From: Sphaerosporella brunnea | Lineage: Eukaryota; Ascomycota; Pezizomycetes; Pezizales; Pyronemataceae | Reading direction: 5' to 3' | Length of the DNA stretch: 64,000 bases | NCBI GenBank assembly: GCA_008704415.1 | Contig: VXIS01000210.1 | Coordinates: forward strand, 1-64,000 | Shown: positions 42,862-53,752 of the stretch, one piece after another | Position numbering within the stretch: position 1 is the stretch's first letter | How the letters are laid out: every line of letters starts with the position of its first letter | The notes under the pieces: model-generated | What the model saw: only the letters and a program-made list of their open reading frames with translations | Told to the model about the DNA's origin: nothing | The model's database searches: none | Made by a program: the position numbers and the translations under genes

Positions 42862-43132
42862 TCGGAGCTGCAGCTGCGTGTTGATTGGGGTTGAGACGAG
42901 CACAGAATCTGGCTGAGCGAACAGGCGGGCATTTGGACGGTCGATTGCAGCGGGACTGTGAGTTGATGACGATACTAGTATATCGCCCCCCACCATCGCC
43001 GATCGCCGCTGCCGGGCATGGTCGTCAAAAAATAATTTCGGGCCGTCAGCCAAGCGAGTGGGGACCCTGGCCGCCGGGCCAGCCCGGGCGAGATTCTGAG
43101 ATTCCCGGTCTTCCATATTGGCGAGTATATCC

Positions 43133-45803
43133 AATATACGGTTCGAGATAATCCGCAAAAGACTAGTTGTAATTAAGCGATTTCCAGAACGTTGGGTTGT
43201 GTCGGCCAAAAGATTGCCTTCCATTGAGTCTGACATGAAGTGCTGTGCGTGTGTAATCAACTTTATTGCGTGCTTAGGACTAGGTGCCGTGTAACAACTC
43301 TCACATGTTTCCCAACGTCATTAAGTACAGTACCAAAAAAGAGATTGCTACCGCAGTTCTACCACAGTCTTCGAGATACTGTAACAGGCTTTGGGGGATA
43401 GTACGCCACCGGTCATCGGGGGGTGTTTGTACCTTAATATGTATTGACTTTGTCACTGTCACCCGCGGTTTGTTCCTGGAACAAATACATGTATGTCACC
43501 AGACGAGTGTTTTATGACCAAAGCTGATAAGGATGTCGAGGTCACCGCTGCGAAAAAAACCCGCGATCCACGGCTCCCCACATATACCCGCAGAGCAAAT
43601 CATAATGTTCAAGTTCGCGGGTGCTCAAGTCTACATACTTCAAACCACAGTGAGGCTGGCGCAGGCCCAGGCGTGTTACCAACCGTTATGCCCGTGGGAT
43701 GGTAAGAAAAGTGAATATTCGAAGTGGTTTGTACTAGTAGTGTCGGTGGGCTGGCGAGCGAGGGGAGACGAAAGGAATCCCAGATGGAAGGTGAGGGTAG
43801 ACGGAGAGCATCAATAATTCTAATCCACTCGGAACCTATTAATTTATAGGTTACCGTGCTGCTGTTCCTTCGCATTTGGCTGTCACTACCATATGTCACA
43901 GCGAACTGTTGTACTATCTTCAAAGCCTGTTACAGTAGGTACTGGATTGACTCGAAACGACAGCATTGCGACAGTTTTGCTATATTATCCTCTGGCAAAT
44001 ACCGAGTGAACTCCCAAGATACCTGATAAGTAGTACCGTTGTGAAGAAAGCCGTCTTTCCCCTTCCGTTCCGTGATCCTACATCGGTAAAGTGACCTTGA
44101 ACTCTGCGCTCGGGTACGTTCAATTCACCTTCCTAGACCAGACAACAAAACATCCACATTGCATGGAACCAACCGTTCCCAAGTACCTTCTTGCGGCACC
44201 CCGACCTCCTTGCGGCACCCCGACCAGCAATTAATGTATCCAGGCGGCGCGGCTGCACACTCTTAACCTCACTGTGGAATTCTCTCGGCCTACCACTACC
44301 TGGGTGCCCTCAGGCTTTGATCTGACCGTTTACAAGGGCTCGTTCTAGTCGGTCTGTTGGCCGCTCGAGCTTTATTTACCAAAGGTTGGGAGAGAGACGA
44401 AAGTGCTGGGACAGCTCTTCTCAACCCGTCAGGACCGTCGGGAAATGTTTTTTAAGAACAAAACTTCACTGGGAAAATTACCTAGCTTGATTAACCCCCG
44501 AACCATTCAACTTTTATTTTGTCATTCGTTTTGCCGATCCACTAAGCCTAATACGACAATTTCGAGTGATCTATAAAGTGCTTATATGCATATGATCTCA
44601 CTCAAGGCTCGCTCCGCAAATTTCAAGTGCTATCTCTGTCACAGCCGGATGGTATAATTTATTTTTGACGTTGCAAATTGTTAGGCAAGATGCTTCTCTA
44701 CAAATCTATGGAGCCATTTTCTCCGCTTTCTTTGTTGTGGTCGCGATGTCCGGGGTCAACATGTTGAAGCTGTTTTTTGGTGAACACCATAATGGATGGA
44801 ACGGCTTATTTACCTTACAGCGAGGCAATTGGTTGTGAAAAAGGGTTTACCAGGAAAATAAAAATGCCTCACTACAAAGGTCGCTTATGTTGTACAACAC
44901 CCAAACGTGCCCTAAGCAGCGGATAACAGGTATCCTCAGTTACTTCACATCCCGATAAGGCTATCTGAAGGGCATCGCTTGCCGGTTTTCATCGCCTGCG
45001 GCAGCGGTGTCTATCCGCCTGGGTCTCCTTATACCTGGCTATTCCCTGTACTTCCCACGTGCTGCAACTGAATTTCAGAAACGGTAGTATTCCGAGCTTC
45101 GCATCGAATGCCGTCATCCAGGCTCATTCCAGGTAGATTCCTCCTTTCAAAGCCCAATAGCAATAGAGGCTCGAAAGTCTCCTGCCTTTCAATGTTAGCT
45201 GGGTATTCGAGTGTACAGAGCAGAGTAAGTGGTGTGTACGATGAAAAACTCGGAGGTAGCGCCAGATAAACACTGCCTCACTAGCCAGCTCTCGGTCCAC
45301 ACGTCAGGACGCATATTCCAACAATAAATCGGTGAAATATGAGATAGATAAGATCAACCATGATTTTGCGTGGCACCCCACCAAATTTTTTTGTGAGAGT
45401 GATTTTAGGTGACGCATTGCCTAGCCTGCCTAGCAGCAACACTGACCAGCGTCCACTCACAATCAACGCCTCGCCGGAGAGTAATATTGGCCGTGGCTTA
45501 CTATTGGATGACGGCTATTAATCCCACTGGCAACACTACCAGCATGGACAGCGACAGGACAGCTGAGAGCTCCGAGAGCCGGACAATATGAGCTGTTTAG
45601 GGAGGAAAAGGAACGTCGTGAGGCGCGACAGTTAGTATTTACAGCAGCAGGCCAAAGAAAAGTGTCAACAGGCCACTGGCAAGGGCGTCAGCGGGGTTGG
45701 AAGGAAGAGAAAGATTTCAGAGAACGCTTCATAATAGTCTACGTTTGATTGAAGTATAGCGCCAAAATCAAAGTCGGTTTGATCTTATCTCACGGACCTC
45801 GCA
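43133..45803. other. 2.7 kb without a recognisable gene
   Basis: Mixed sequence with only short frames. Near 44190-44225 a short tandem (TCCTTGCGGCACCCCGACC, twice) is visible. Probably decayed repeat sequence. Confidence 0.45.
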
Positions 45804-46486
45804 TCACACCGACAGGGACTTTAGTGCCCAAGAACTGCTTGGTTCCGGTTTATCTTCGACGCCTTTTGGTCCACTGAGAAACTGGATTGTCGCCTTGATT
45901 GTACTTGCTCCCGACCGTCGTGGGTCAGCAATAACAGCCCTCCACTGCGTCAAAAGGGACAATTCGCAAAACAAGGGTTGCTCCAAGAACTCTGAAAAGA
46001 GTGCCTTCGCCGCCTCTGCTATCTTTTCTGGCCACTTCTCTTCATTCCCAAAGAACAACCTGCCGCTCTCTGGATAGGTCTCATCTAGGAGTTGACACAT
46101 CAACCACGGACCCTCGCACACCAGCGGCGGGTTGTGAGATTATATTGGCTCCGAGTTTTCGCCGAGGACAAGAACACCATTTACAAACAAGCAAAACTCC
46201 CGCGGCTGAAGAGGAAACAGGGCCGGCAGTGGCAATCACTTCTTTCCCACCAGCTAAGCCTCCCAGCATCTGCATATATTGGCGAAATTCTCCAGGGTTT
46301 CGAGGTGAATGATCGGCCAGTAACATCTCCCTTACAGGTCTTGTCCCCTACGTTGACAGTCCTTCCACGTAAATCGGGTCGGTAGTCGTAGTTCGCAAGA
46401 TCGTCCACTCCACGCAACAACTTCCGATGGTCATGGTTACGCCTCATTTTCACCTTCTGGTTCTCCAAACTCTCAACGAGATCCAA
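45804..46486 (-). pseudogene. Unidentified, possibly broken protein-coding region
   Basis: The frame 45804-46121 reads WLMCQLLDETYPESGRLFFG then NEEKWPEKIAEAAKALFSEF and looks protein-like. Upstream frames (46081-46326 and 46181-46486, the latter with KVKMRRNHDHRKLLRGVDDL) have similarly natural composition but are not continuous with it. I do not recognise the family. It may be a gene with introns I could not resolve or a decayed copy. Confidence 0.35.
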
Positions 46487-46793
46487 TTCGAGCAGATCCT
46501 TCTGAATTGGTTGTTGCGATCAGGGAGGAAAAGGTGACTCCCCTTCACCAACTGGATGTCCCACACCTCGGGTCTCTTTTTCTAGCCGTCATTCTTCCAA
46601 TGGATATGCAGGTCCGACGACCTCAACTTCTGATCAAAGAATGCGTCGATATCCCTTTCACAGAAGTGGCAGATTCTTATATGCCCTGCCAGAGAATATG
46701 ATATTGCGGTGGGTAGCTATGGACGGGGTTGTGACAATTTGACTCACTGCAAATCACTCGGTCAGCTCCGAGTTGGTAAGCGAACCTTCGGTA

Positions 46794-47589
46794 CCGTATT
46801 AATCGTTGGAGCAGAGGGTGGCGAAATCGCAGACCGGCTCACAGCGGGAAGGGAAAATCCCACCGAATGGACATCACTCGCGCACGTCAACCGAATGGCC
46901 ACCGACGTCGAGTCAGACACTCAGCAGAGATGGATCGCTGACAAGCTTGAGAATGACCACCGATACAAGCCAAGGACAGTTAGAGGCAGAATACAGTGGA
47001 AAGTCCGCAAAGACACTGCCAAGATCCCCAAACAGAGGGCCCAAGTATACTACCAACTGATGTCCGGTCATGCGGTAACCAACGACTACCTACTCAAGCG
47101 AAAACGACGAGACTCCAATCGATGCGATTGGTGCAACGACGACACCCCACAAACGAGAAGCCACCTTATGCTGCACTGCAAAAGGTGGAAGGAACAGCGC
47201 AAAGACTTCTTCAGAGGGGTGGAGAGGATATGGGGACGGCGCAGACAAAAGAGAGTGAGGGCTATTTTTTGTGACGACAGGATGACGGCGGTTGTGCTGA
47301 AATTCCTCAACGAAACTGAAATTGGCAGACGTACGGGTTAAGTCCCTATTAAAGGGCTGACACCAATGATTTAGGGCGAGTTTAATGGTGTGGTTTGCTT
47401 TTCATGAATTTCCTTTGTATGGGGAGCCCCAACAGACGGGTAAAACCGTGGGGACAGGATACCAGGTTTCTTTTGTCCGTCATAGGCCTTTGGCCTCACT
47501 CCGATTCGCAAGATAGGAGGCACTTGGGCTAATGTCCTTGTGTACGATGTATGATTTAAACAAACAAACAAACAAACCGTATTAATCGT
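46794..47589 (+). mobile_element. 5'-truncated LINE insertion with 13-bp target duplication
   Basis: CCGTATTAATCGT occurs at 46794-46806 and 47577-47589. The body at 46807-47576 has an uninterrupted frame to a stop at 47339-47341. It encodes the end of a LINE ORF2: WTSLAHVNRMATDVES (RNase H end), KQRAQVYYQLMSGHAVTNDY and a C-x2-C-x8-H-x4-C knuckle in CDWCNDDTPQTRSHLMLHC. A 235-bp 3' UTR ends in (AAAC)n repeats at 47558-47576 in place of poly(A). Confidence 0.93.
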
Positions 47590-50198
47590 AGCTATAGGGG
47601 AAAAAAATACCCTGCAACCTACTGGCCTTCTAGTGGCTGACAATAGAAGAACTGATCATCATTTTACCTTTCCTTGAGATCAGCCGGTACCACTTTCACC
47701 TCCAAAAGACTACCCCCTCCAGTCCTATGTGTCACCCACCAGTGCCAAAAGCTTACTTTTCACCAAAGCGTTCCACCTTTCGCTCCATATAATATGGTAC
47801 CGCCGGACCACGTCGACACTAGCGGGCATAATAAGAAGAGAGGGTGATGATATTGATAGATCGTTTCCCGCAAGACAAGAATGGCTCGAGACTGAGAGGT
47901 GCTACTGCATCTGGAGTATTACCCTCATTTTTGTGTGGGATTGTGCTGTATTAGACAACAGTGGAACATGTTTCGAGTGGCTGGCTCCGGAGTAGAAGAG
48001 CGTCAAACAAAAAACTACCCTACTAATATAGACTCTTTGTCACTGCTGAGGATAACCGCCCGGGAATAAGCTGTACGAATCATGGTCGGACGAAACCCCC
48101 ATCAACAATGGCACCTTCCCTCTACACCCGCATTTGCTTAGCTCTATGTATAGTAGGTAATTACATGCTGAACTTTGGAGGTCAATTTTGACCATCAGGA
48201 TGAGAGGGCCACTCGCGGACCTAGAAAGCTCAAGGTCCAGCCAGCTTTTGGTTTGGTTCTCGAGGTTTTGCAGTTCGAAAGTTCTATGTGCGATAAACTA
48301 AACCTACAGTACACAACGGATTCAGACCAGTCAGCAGCAGTGATGGCTTCCTTCTGTGAAGCGTCCATTCACTCTATGGTGCAGGCAGCTATAAACCTGG
48401 TTGTCGGAGATGGACGACCACAACCAAAGCCGTCGTCCCCGCGTCGGAAATCAGAGCAAAACAAGCATCAAGCACCCAAAGCAGATGCGCTCTACAATCC
48501 AGTGCTTTCCATTCCACTGTTTCTGCACTTGTGTGCTGCTTGTTTTCCGGCGAAAATATCCGTGTGACGACTAGGTTTATAGCTGCCTGCACCATAATTA
48601 TTGAAGGCATGAAAACGGATATTCTTCCATCCAAGGACTTGGACTTCATAATAACAGGAGGATACTTCCAATAAATGAGACTTATGGAGATACCAACAAA
48701 AAACCAGCCCAGGATCGACAAACGGAAGCAAACGTGAACAGTCAAAAGTAGAACCGCAATCGACACTATGCGCATCCCACGAGATACCTCCGCGTAGCAA
48801 ACACCGTACTAAGATTAGGACTTCCGTCCGCAGACAGAACGTGTATATCCTCTGCATCTCTCAGGATCCTTCCGACGCGCCCCCCAGCACCTGGGAACAC
48901 CGTAAAACTTAAGGTGCCAGGGTAGAGGCGTTAAGTGACAATAGCGCCTAAAAGGCCGATATAGCGAGGCCTAGACGGCCGTAGGTGCCAGGAAACGACC
49001 GGGGAGGACACGGCGACGGGATGCCGACCCGCCGTGGGGCCGGGAGGCCGTGGGACGCGCAGGGGGACGGGATGCCTACCAGCCACGGGCCCAGCATTAT
49101 GTCAGGACGCATATTCCAACAGCCGTCAAGAGCTGCATGTATGCCCGGGGCGAAAGGATTGTTTTTTCGCTCCCCCTTTCTATCGAATGGAGCTATAGAG
49201 CGTGAATAGAAGCAAAAAATCTATAATGAACCAGGTTCAAAAAGCGGTCTGTCGAAGATTTTGCCCGCTAGCTGCAACACCCGCCGGACTTTTCTCTAGG
49301 ACCCCTGGCCTCATGCCCCCCTCCCCCGGCATCTCCTCATAGAATCTACGGGAAGTGGGTGCTTCTATTGGCGTTCTATTATTATAGAACCGGGCGATCT
49401 TTCGGCCTCCTATAGTGCGACGGGAAGTCTTCCACTAGACTGGGTGACTTCCCGTCGCCCTATAGCTGCCGAATAGATCGATGTTCTATGCAACAAACAA
49501 CCATTTATACTTGCTATATAGATCCAATGAATAGAAAAGGGGGTGGAGGGCCCCTTATATGCTCCGGCCTGTACGCGACCAAATCCCCGTCGCGACTGGT
49601 ATTCCTACTGACGAACGTCTACTGTACTCGTACTCTACTGGTAGTTGAGGACTAGAACTTCCTCACTAAATCATATACTTCAAATACCTGAATTAACTCT
49701 CATAATCACGCAGACGTCCTTAATGATGCTGATGTCGGAATTGTCTAGGTGAAGGGTTAGGGTTTCCGCGTTACACCGAACCTATCTACAACAACCAGCC
49801 CAAAATGCCGCCGCAGTGGAAGAAAAAACGACAGGACAATCACAATTGCAAGAGAGGATGACAGGAAGAGGAATGAGCAGAACGAAAAGGAGGAGGAGGA
49901 TGAGGAGGATGAGGACGGCGGTGATGAAGAAGAGATTTGGCAATGTTTCTCCGTATCCAACAGTTAAAGTTCCATTCATTCGCTCAAGGGCCTGAGATTA
50001 CCGTAGTCATACTCGGTGGAATGACAATAAACTGAATAATATCGTTTATAAAGCGTGATGTTCTCTGCGCTATGGGTTAACTACTTGTTCGCATGTAGGA
50101 CGTCCTAGTCGCGAACGGGGATATCAGTCACGACGTGGAGCCCAGTCACAACTGGGTTTGGTCGCGAACGGCATGGAACATATATCCTTCAGACTTAG
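47590..50198. other. 2.6 kb without a supported gene, including a GC-rich block
   Basis: A GC-rich block at about 48880-49100 contains GACGGGATGCC twice (about 49016 and 49068). A hairpin lies at 49410-49465. Acidic Glu/Asp tracts at 49880-49940 are low complexity. TTAGGGTTTCC at about 49756 is telomere-like. Confidence 0.5.
49410..49465. repeat. 20-bp stem hairpin
   Basis: The arms CTATAGTGCGACGGGAAGTC and GACTTCCCGTCGCCCTATAG match at 19 of 20 positions, with a 16-nt loop. The element is unknown. Confidence 0.75.
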
Positions 50199-50340
50199 GG
50201 CCAGTTCGGCCCGCGAGACATGGTTTTGACAAACATAGGAAACCATGAACTCGCAGCCAGTTGTCAACTTGTAGACTTTGCAGCAGCGTTCGGTAATAAT
50301 AAATCCCAGTCATAGTTTTACTCCTTTGAACCACCACAAC
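50199..50340. mobile_element. Partial copy of the GGGCCAGTTCGG repeat
   Basis: It shares TTAGGGCCAGTTCGG, ATGGTTTT, CCATGAA and GTCAACTTG(T/C)AGACTTTGC with 50870-51097, but no matching right end is seen. Confidence 0.5.
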
Positions 50341-50607
50341 GGCAACCACAACCACGCCACCTTCACCGCTCATAATACCTTTACTCTCACGTAACAATGT
50401 CCGACTCTTCACAACAATTTAAAGGCTCCTAAGAAACAACTGCCAGTGACTCTCAAGCCTTTCAATTTTGAAGGCGGTTTTTACGGGCATAAGTGCCGCT
50501 TAGTAACCTCCCAAGTGTACACTTTTACAGCCATTGGCGGCCGCTTAATGGTCAGAGCGGGGGATCTAGTATATAGGCTACATTCACCTCCGCACTAATA
50601 CACTTAA

Positions 50608-50696
50608 GCCTGGCTAGCTCAATGGTCAGAGCATGGGACTTTTACAATGATCATCCCGATCATCCCAAGGCTGCGGGTTCGAGTCCCGCGTCAGGC
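50608..50696 (+). tRNA. tRNA-Lys (UUU) with a 17-nt intron
   Basis: The acceptor stem GCCTGGC pairs with GTCAGGC (one G-T). The D-arm is GCTC-AATGGTCA-GAGC. The anticodon stem TGGGA/TCCCA encloses C-T-TTT-A-A with anticodon TTT at 50641-50643. The T-arm is GCGGG-TTCGAGT-CCCGC. An intron at 50645-50661 lies one base 3' of the anticodon, the standard position. A run of seven T from 50697 serves as the Pol III terminator. Confidence 0.92.
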
Positions 50697-50869
50697 TTTT
50701 TTTATGCTCACCGAGCACCCCAACCCCCACTAGCTTTCCAACATCTCACCGGCTGCCGAGTTTGAGAGTGCGCCGCTGGAAGGCACGCTTACTGACTGAC
50801 CTTCATAGTCCACCGATACCGCGATGGTCATCCACTGTTGACAGAATTCACAACTTTTCGGTTCTCTTA

Positions 50870-51097
50870 GGGCCAGTTCGGTGGCACAATGGTTTTGGCC
50901 CCAATACAAACTCGCAAAACCATGAAAAAGTCAACTTGCAGACTTTGCAGGAGAGTACGGCAGCGCGACCATGGTTTCACTGGTGGTGGTAAAGCCTCAT
51001 AGTTTTTGAGCTGCCGAACGATCGCTGTAACTCAAAATCCACGACTCGCGGCTTTTTTCATGGTAACTCCAAAACCAAGAGATAACCGAACAGGCCC
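50870..51097. mobile_element. MITE with GGGCC(A/T)GTTCGGT ends (228 bp)
   Basis: The left end GGGCCAGTTCGGTGG and the right end, reversed, GGGCCTGTTCGGTTA, followed by TTGGTTTTGG-like sequence, are inverted repeats. The termini resemble PIF/Harbinger or hAT MITEs. No target duplication could be confirmed. Confidence 0.55.
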
Positions 51098-52498
51098 ATG
51101 GAGAATAGGTCCGGCCGCCGTCCCTGACCATGTTGGCATCTTGTCCTTCCTTGAGGGTGGCAATATGCCGTCCCAAGACTTCTTCGATGTCGGGGGTGGG
51201 AGTGGCCGGAGGGAAGTCCGAGCCCGCGTCCTGCATCTCCGCATCGCGCGCCGCCGGGTCTGGAGGTGGGTTATGCACCTCCATCCACTCTCTTGTGAAC
51301 ACCTCGAGGAGCACCTGCGAGTACACTCCTTCCAAGTGGCCGAAAATTCCGCACCGGACGGACGGGGTGTTAGTTTCCGTTATAATAAGTGTGCTGCTAC
51401 ATTTCACCACGCAGAAAATTGTGTTGGGCACGACTCAATTGACAAGAAATTTGCTGAACCGCGCCCATTTTTTCCTTTTGTTGAATCACTGTCGCGTGCC
51501 CAACACGACCAATCGGCGCCTTCAACATCACGCAGAGACATGACAACTGCCGCATGAAATACACGTTGCGGCAATTTATTTATTTATTTATCGGTTAATG
51601 TTTAAGATGCCCCGGGCTTTCGTGCGAACTGATTCTATGCCCGCAATGTTCAAGATGCCCCAGTACATAGTCGAGACACCACCATCCCCGGTTCTTTTTG
51701 GATTCGGCTTGTGGGCCCATGCATGCTTACAGTGGGGGCGAGACTCGTCGAATGTTTTTGTAGCTTCAAGTTAGTGATAGTTTCGTTTGACATGTGATTA
51801 CATGTGACTTCAAGCAGATGCAAAAAAGCCCCTGTTTCAATGGTATAAACAAGATTGGAACCCTTGAGGTGGCGGGCTCAGATTTTCTCATGGGATTATT
51901 CCCATGAGTTTTTGTCAAACTGTATGATTTCTGGGTCTTTGAAGGAGAATCATAGTGGGTCACTCGTTCGATTGTAGGGAAGTCGGTCACACTGACCAAC
52001 GTGACGGACCGTGACTGACCGGCCGCAAGCGGTCCGTGACCGCGCCGTTACAGGAGACTATATGGGAGACGAAGAGACGGCAGTAGGGACAGTATAGTCA
52101 GAGCGAACACGGAAGCATATTAGTAGCACTCCCCACTGGCAACGATACAGACCCCATGAAGTTGGAAAAACGCTGCAAGCTTAAAAGAATGAACCCCACC
52201 AGATGAGATGAAAACCCCGCCCCAGCAAACAAGGACTAGTGGAGTTCGAGTTTGAGGCGCCCGGAAGAATTACCGATGTCAAGAAGAGCGGCAGTTGCAG
52301 GGTGATGCATACCGACGCAAGCTGCGACGGTTGGTGTGAAAAAAGCACGGTTGATATGCTCTTTATGATACACCCCCACCCCCGTCTTCGAAGGAGAATG
52401 TGTTCCATGCTTAGGAGCATCGTCTGTTAAGGGAGTAATCTTGATTAAGCTATCAATGCCCAGGCGCGTGCGCATGCTCTCCCTTAGGAGTTTGCCTT
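51098..52498. other. Unassigned stretch, one long minus-strand frame
   Basis: The frame 50997-51431 (-) includes ARDAEMQDAGSDFPPATPTP and EEVLGRHIATLKEGQDANMV, which may be a transposon-derived gag-like fragment; this is not certain. (TTTA)n repeats lie at about 51576-51591. Nothing else is identified. Confidence 0.4.
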
Positions 52499-52500
52499 TA

Positions 52501-52807
52501 TGGTTGGGGGCTCCTAGTCACTGTGGGATTTCTGACATTCATTTCGCTTAGTAACACATACAAAAGTGCCGAGTGATGAGCGTGAATCTTCCTTTTTTGA
52601 CCATATAACTGACATTTGTCCCCGGGGAGGGTCCTGTTTTCTCAACAACCAGGCAGAATTCGGAAATTCTGAGTTAATCAGTCGATAGAGCGAGCGAAAA
52701 CTAGGCCCCTGAGAGTGTTATTTTTTAAAATAACTTTTTTTTGGTGGAGGATGCTCTGTCCAAAGTCAGGGTACCCAAACCCCTCCGTCTTTAGGTGTCC
52801 CCAACCA
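52501..52807. mobile_element. MITE with TGGTTGGGG ends (307 bp)
   Basis: The left end TGGTTGGGGGCTCCTA and the right end, reversed, TGGTTGGGGACACCTA. TA flanks lie at 52499-52500 and 52808-52809. The right boundary directly abuts the LINE remnant. Confidence 0.7.
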
Positions 52808-52809
52808 TA

Positions 52810-53590
52810 GTCCCCCACCACTTCCCCACCGGCTCCCTCCTCGTGCCCTGCCTGCTCTACCTAATCCTTCTAGATTCTTGTCCCACACCTTCCTCCCAGT
52901 AGCCACTTTCTCGTGGCAATGCCAGTCCATTTTAGGGAGCACTGCTGGGCCTCGAATCCTCTGTTGTCGTACAGTAAGCCTTGTAGACGGGCTTTTCTGT
53001 CGTGTTTTCGGAACATGGAGACCATCTCTCGTCGTGCATTGCTGTAAAGAGGACATTGCATGATGAGGTGGTGCCGTGGCGGGCTGTCTACCGGCCAGTG
53101 TTCTCAGTAGCCAGCCCGGCGGGCTTTTTGCATCAGCCCAAACGGCCCAGCCTGCTGTCGGGCCAGCCCAGCTGCCAGGGCTTTGAGTGATCTCCCGTGG
53201 CGGAGTTCGATAAACTTATTAGGATCTGTAATGTTATAGTAAACTCCTATCTAGTTATTCCCTCCTAGTCGTCATTTTCCACGGCGAACATCTTTATGTA
53301 CTTTCCATTTCATAGCAGTATCATGGTGGTCGTATTTGTCGTCATTGTGATCTCCGTCGCGGGCCGCAGCCCAAATAGCCAGCCCACGATTTTCGCAGCC
53401 TAAACAGCCACATCCGCCCAACGCAGCCGGCCGGGCTGGCCGGCTGTTGAGAACACTGCTGCCGGCTGGTCGATCTTGGACTTCGGTAGACTACTGAGGT
53501 AGTCTCGTATGTATGTATCCGCAGCTGTGTGATTGTGGAGACCATCTGTCTGTCGTTGGCGCACGTTGTGGCAAAATTGCATTCCCGAGT
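52810..53590 (-). mobile_element. LINE ORF2 tail remnant, interrupted by a hAT element
   Basis: On the minus strand, 53459-53590 encodes IRDYLSSLPKSKIDQP and 52870-53095 encodes DSPPRHHLIMQCPLYSNARR and KWTGIATRKWLLGG (stop at 52870-52872). These are parts of the same LINE C-terminus with a zinc-knuckle (RHHLIMQCP). The hAT-like element at 53096-53458 separates them; removing it with one copy of its 8-bp duplication joins the two parts in frame. It is a different LINE lineage from 42204 and 46807. Ends are undefined. Confidence 0.75.
53088..53466. mobile_element. Non-autonomous hAT-type element (363 bp) with 8-bp target duplication
   Basis: The body 53096-53458 starts CAGTGTTCTCAGTAGCC and ends GGCTGTTGAGAACACTG. 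The flanks CTACCGGC (53088-53095) and CTGCCGGC (53459-53466) agree at seven of eight positions. The interior is rich in AGCC/GGCT motifs. It belongs to the family of 35615-36110 and 14447-14788. Confidence 0.9.
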
Positions 53591-53752
53591 TATAAAAGAA
53601 AAGAAAAACGCCCCGAGAACCCGACTACAAAAATAATTCTAATACATGGGATCACTTCAAATATCATGCGAAACGCCAGATCATAACATCCCATAAACAA
53701 AAATTGCTCACCTTCCAAAAATAACCCCTATTTCCCCAGCTATATCAAATCC

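Larger units (their letters stand above)
41680..43132. repeat. Inverted repeat pair (~50-bp arms) enclosing a LINE insertion
   Basis: The arms at 41680-41729 and 43084-43132 share GATATRCTCGCCAATATGGA, then GACCGGGAATCTCAGAATCT and GCCCGGG, with three mismatches in 46 bp. Without the LINE the pair would span about 1 kb. Both sides carry overlapping open frames of unclear meaning. Confidence 0.7.

Noticed and set aside
42347..42916. 189-codon plus-strand frame
   Set aside because: Its first part is antisense to the LINE tail and the rest is a tandem repeat; it crosses the insertion boundary, so it is not one gene.
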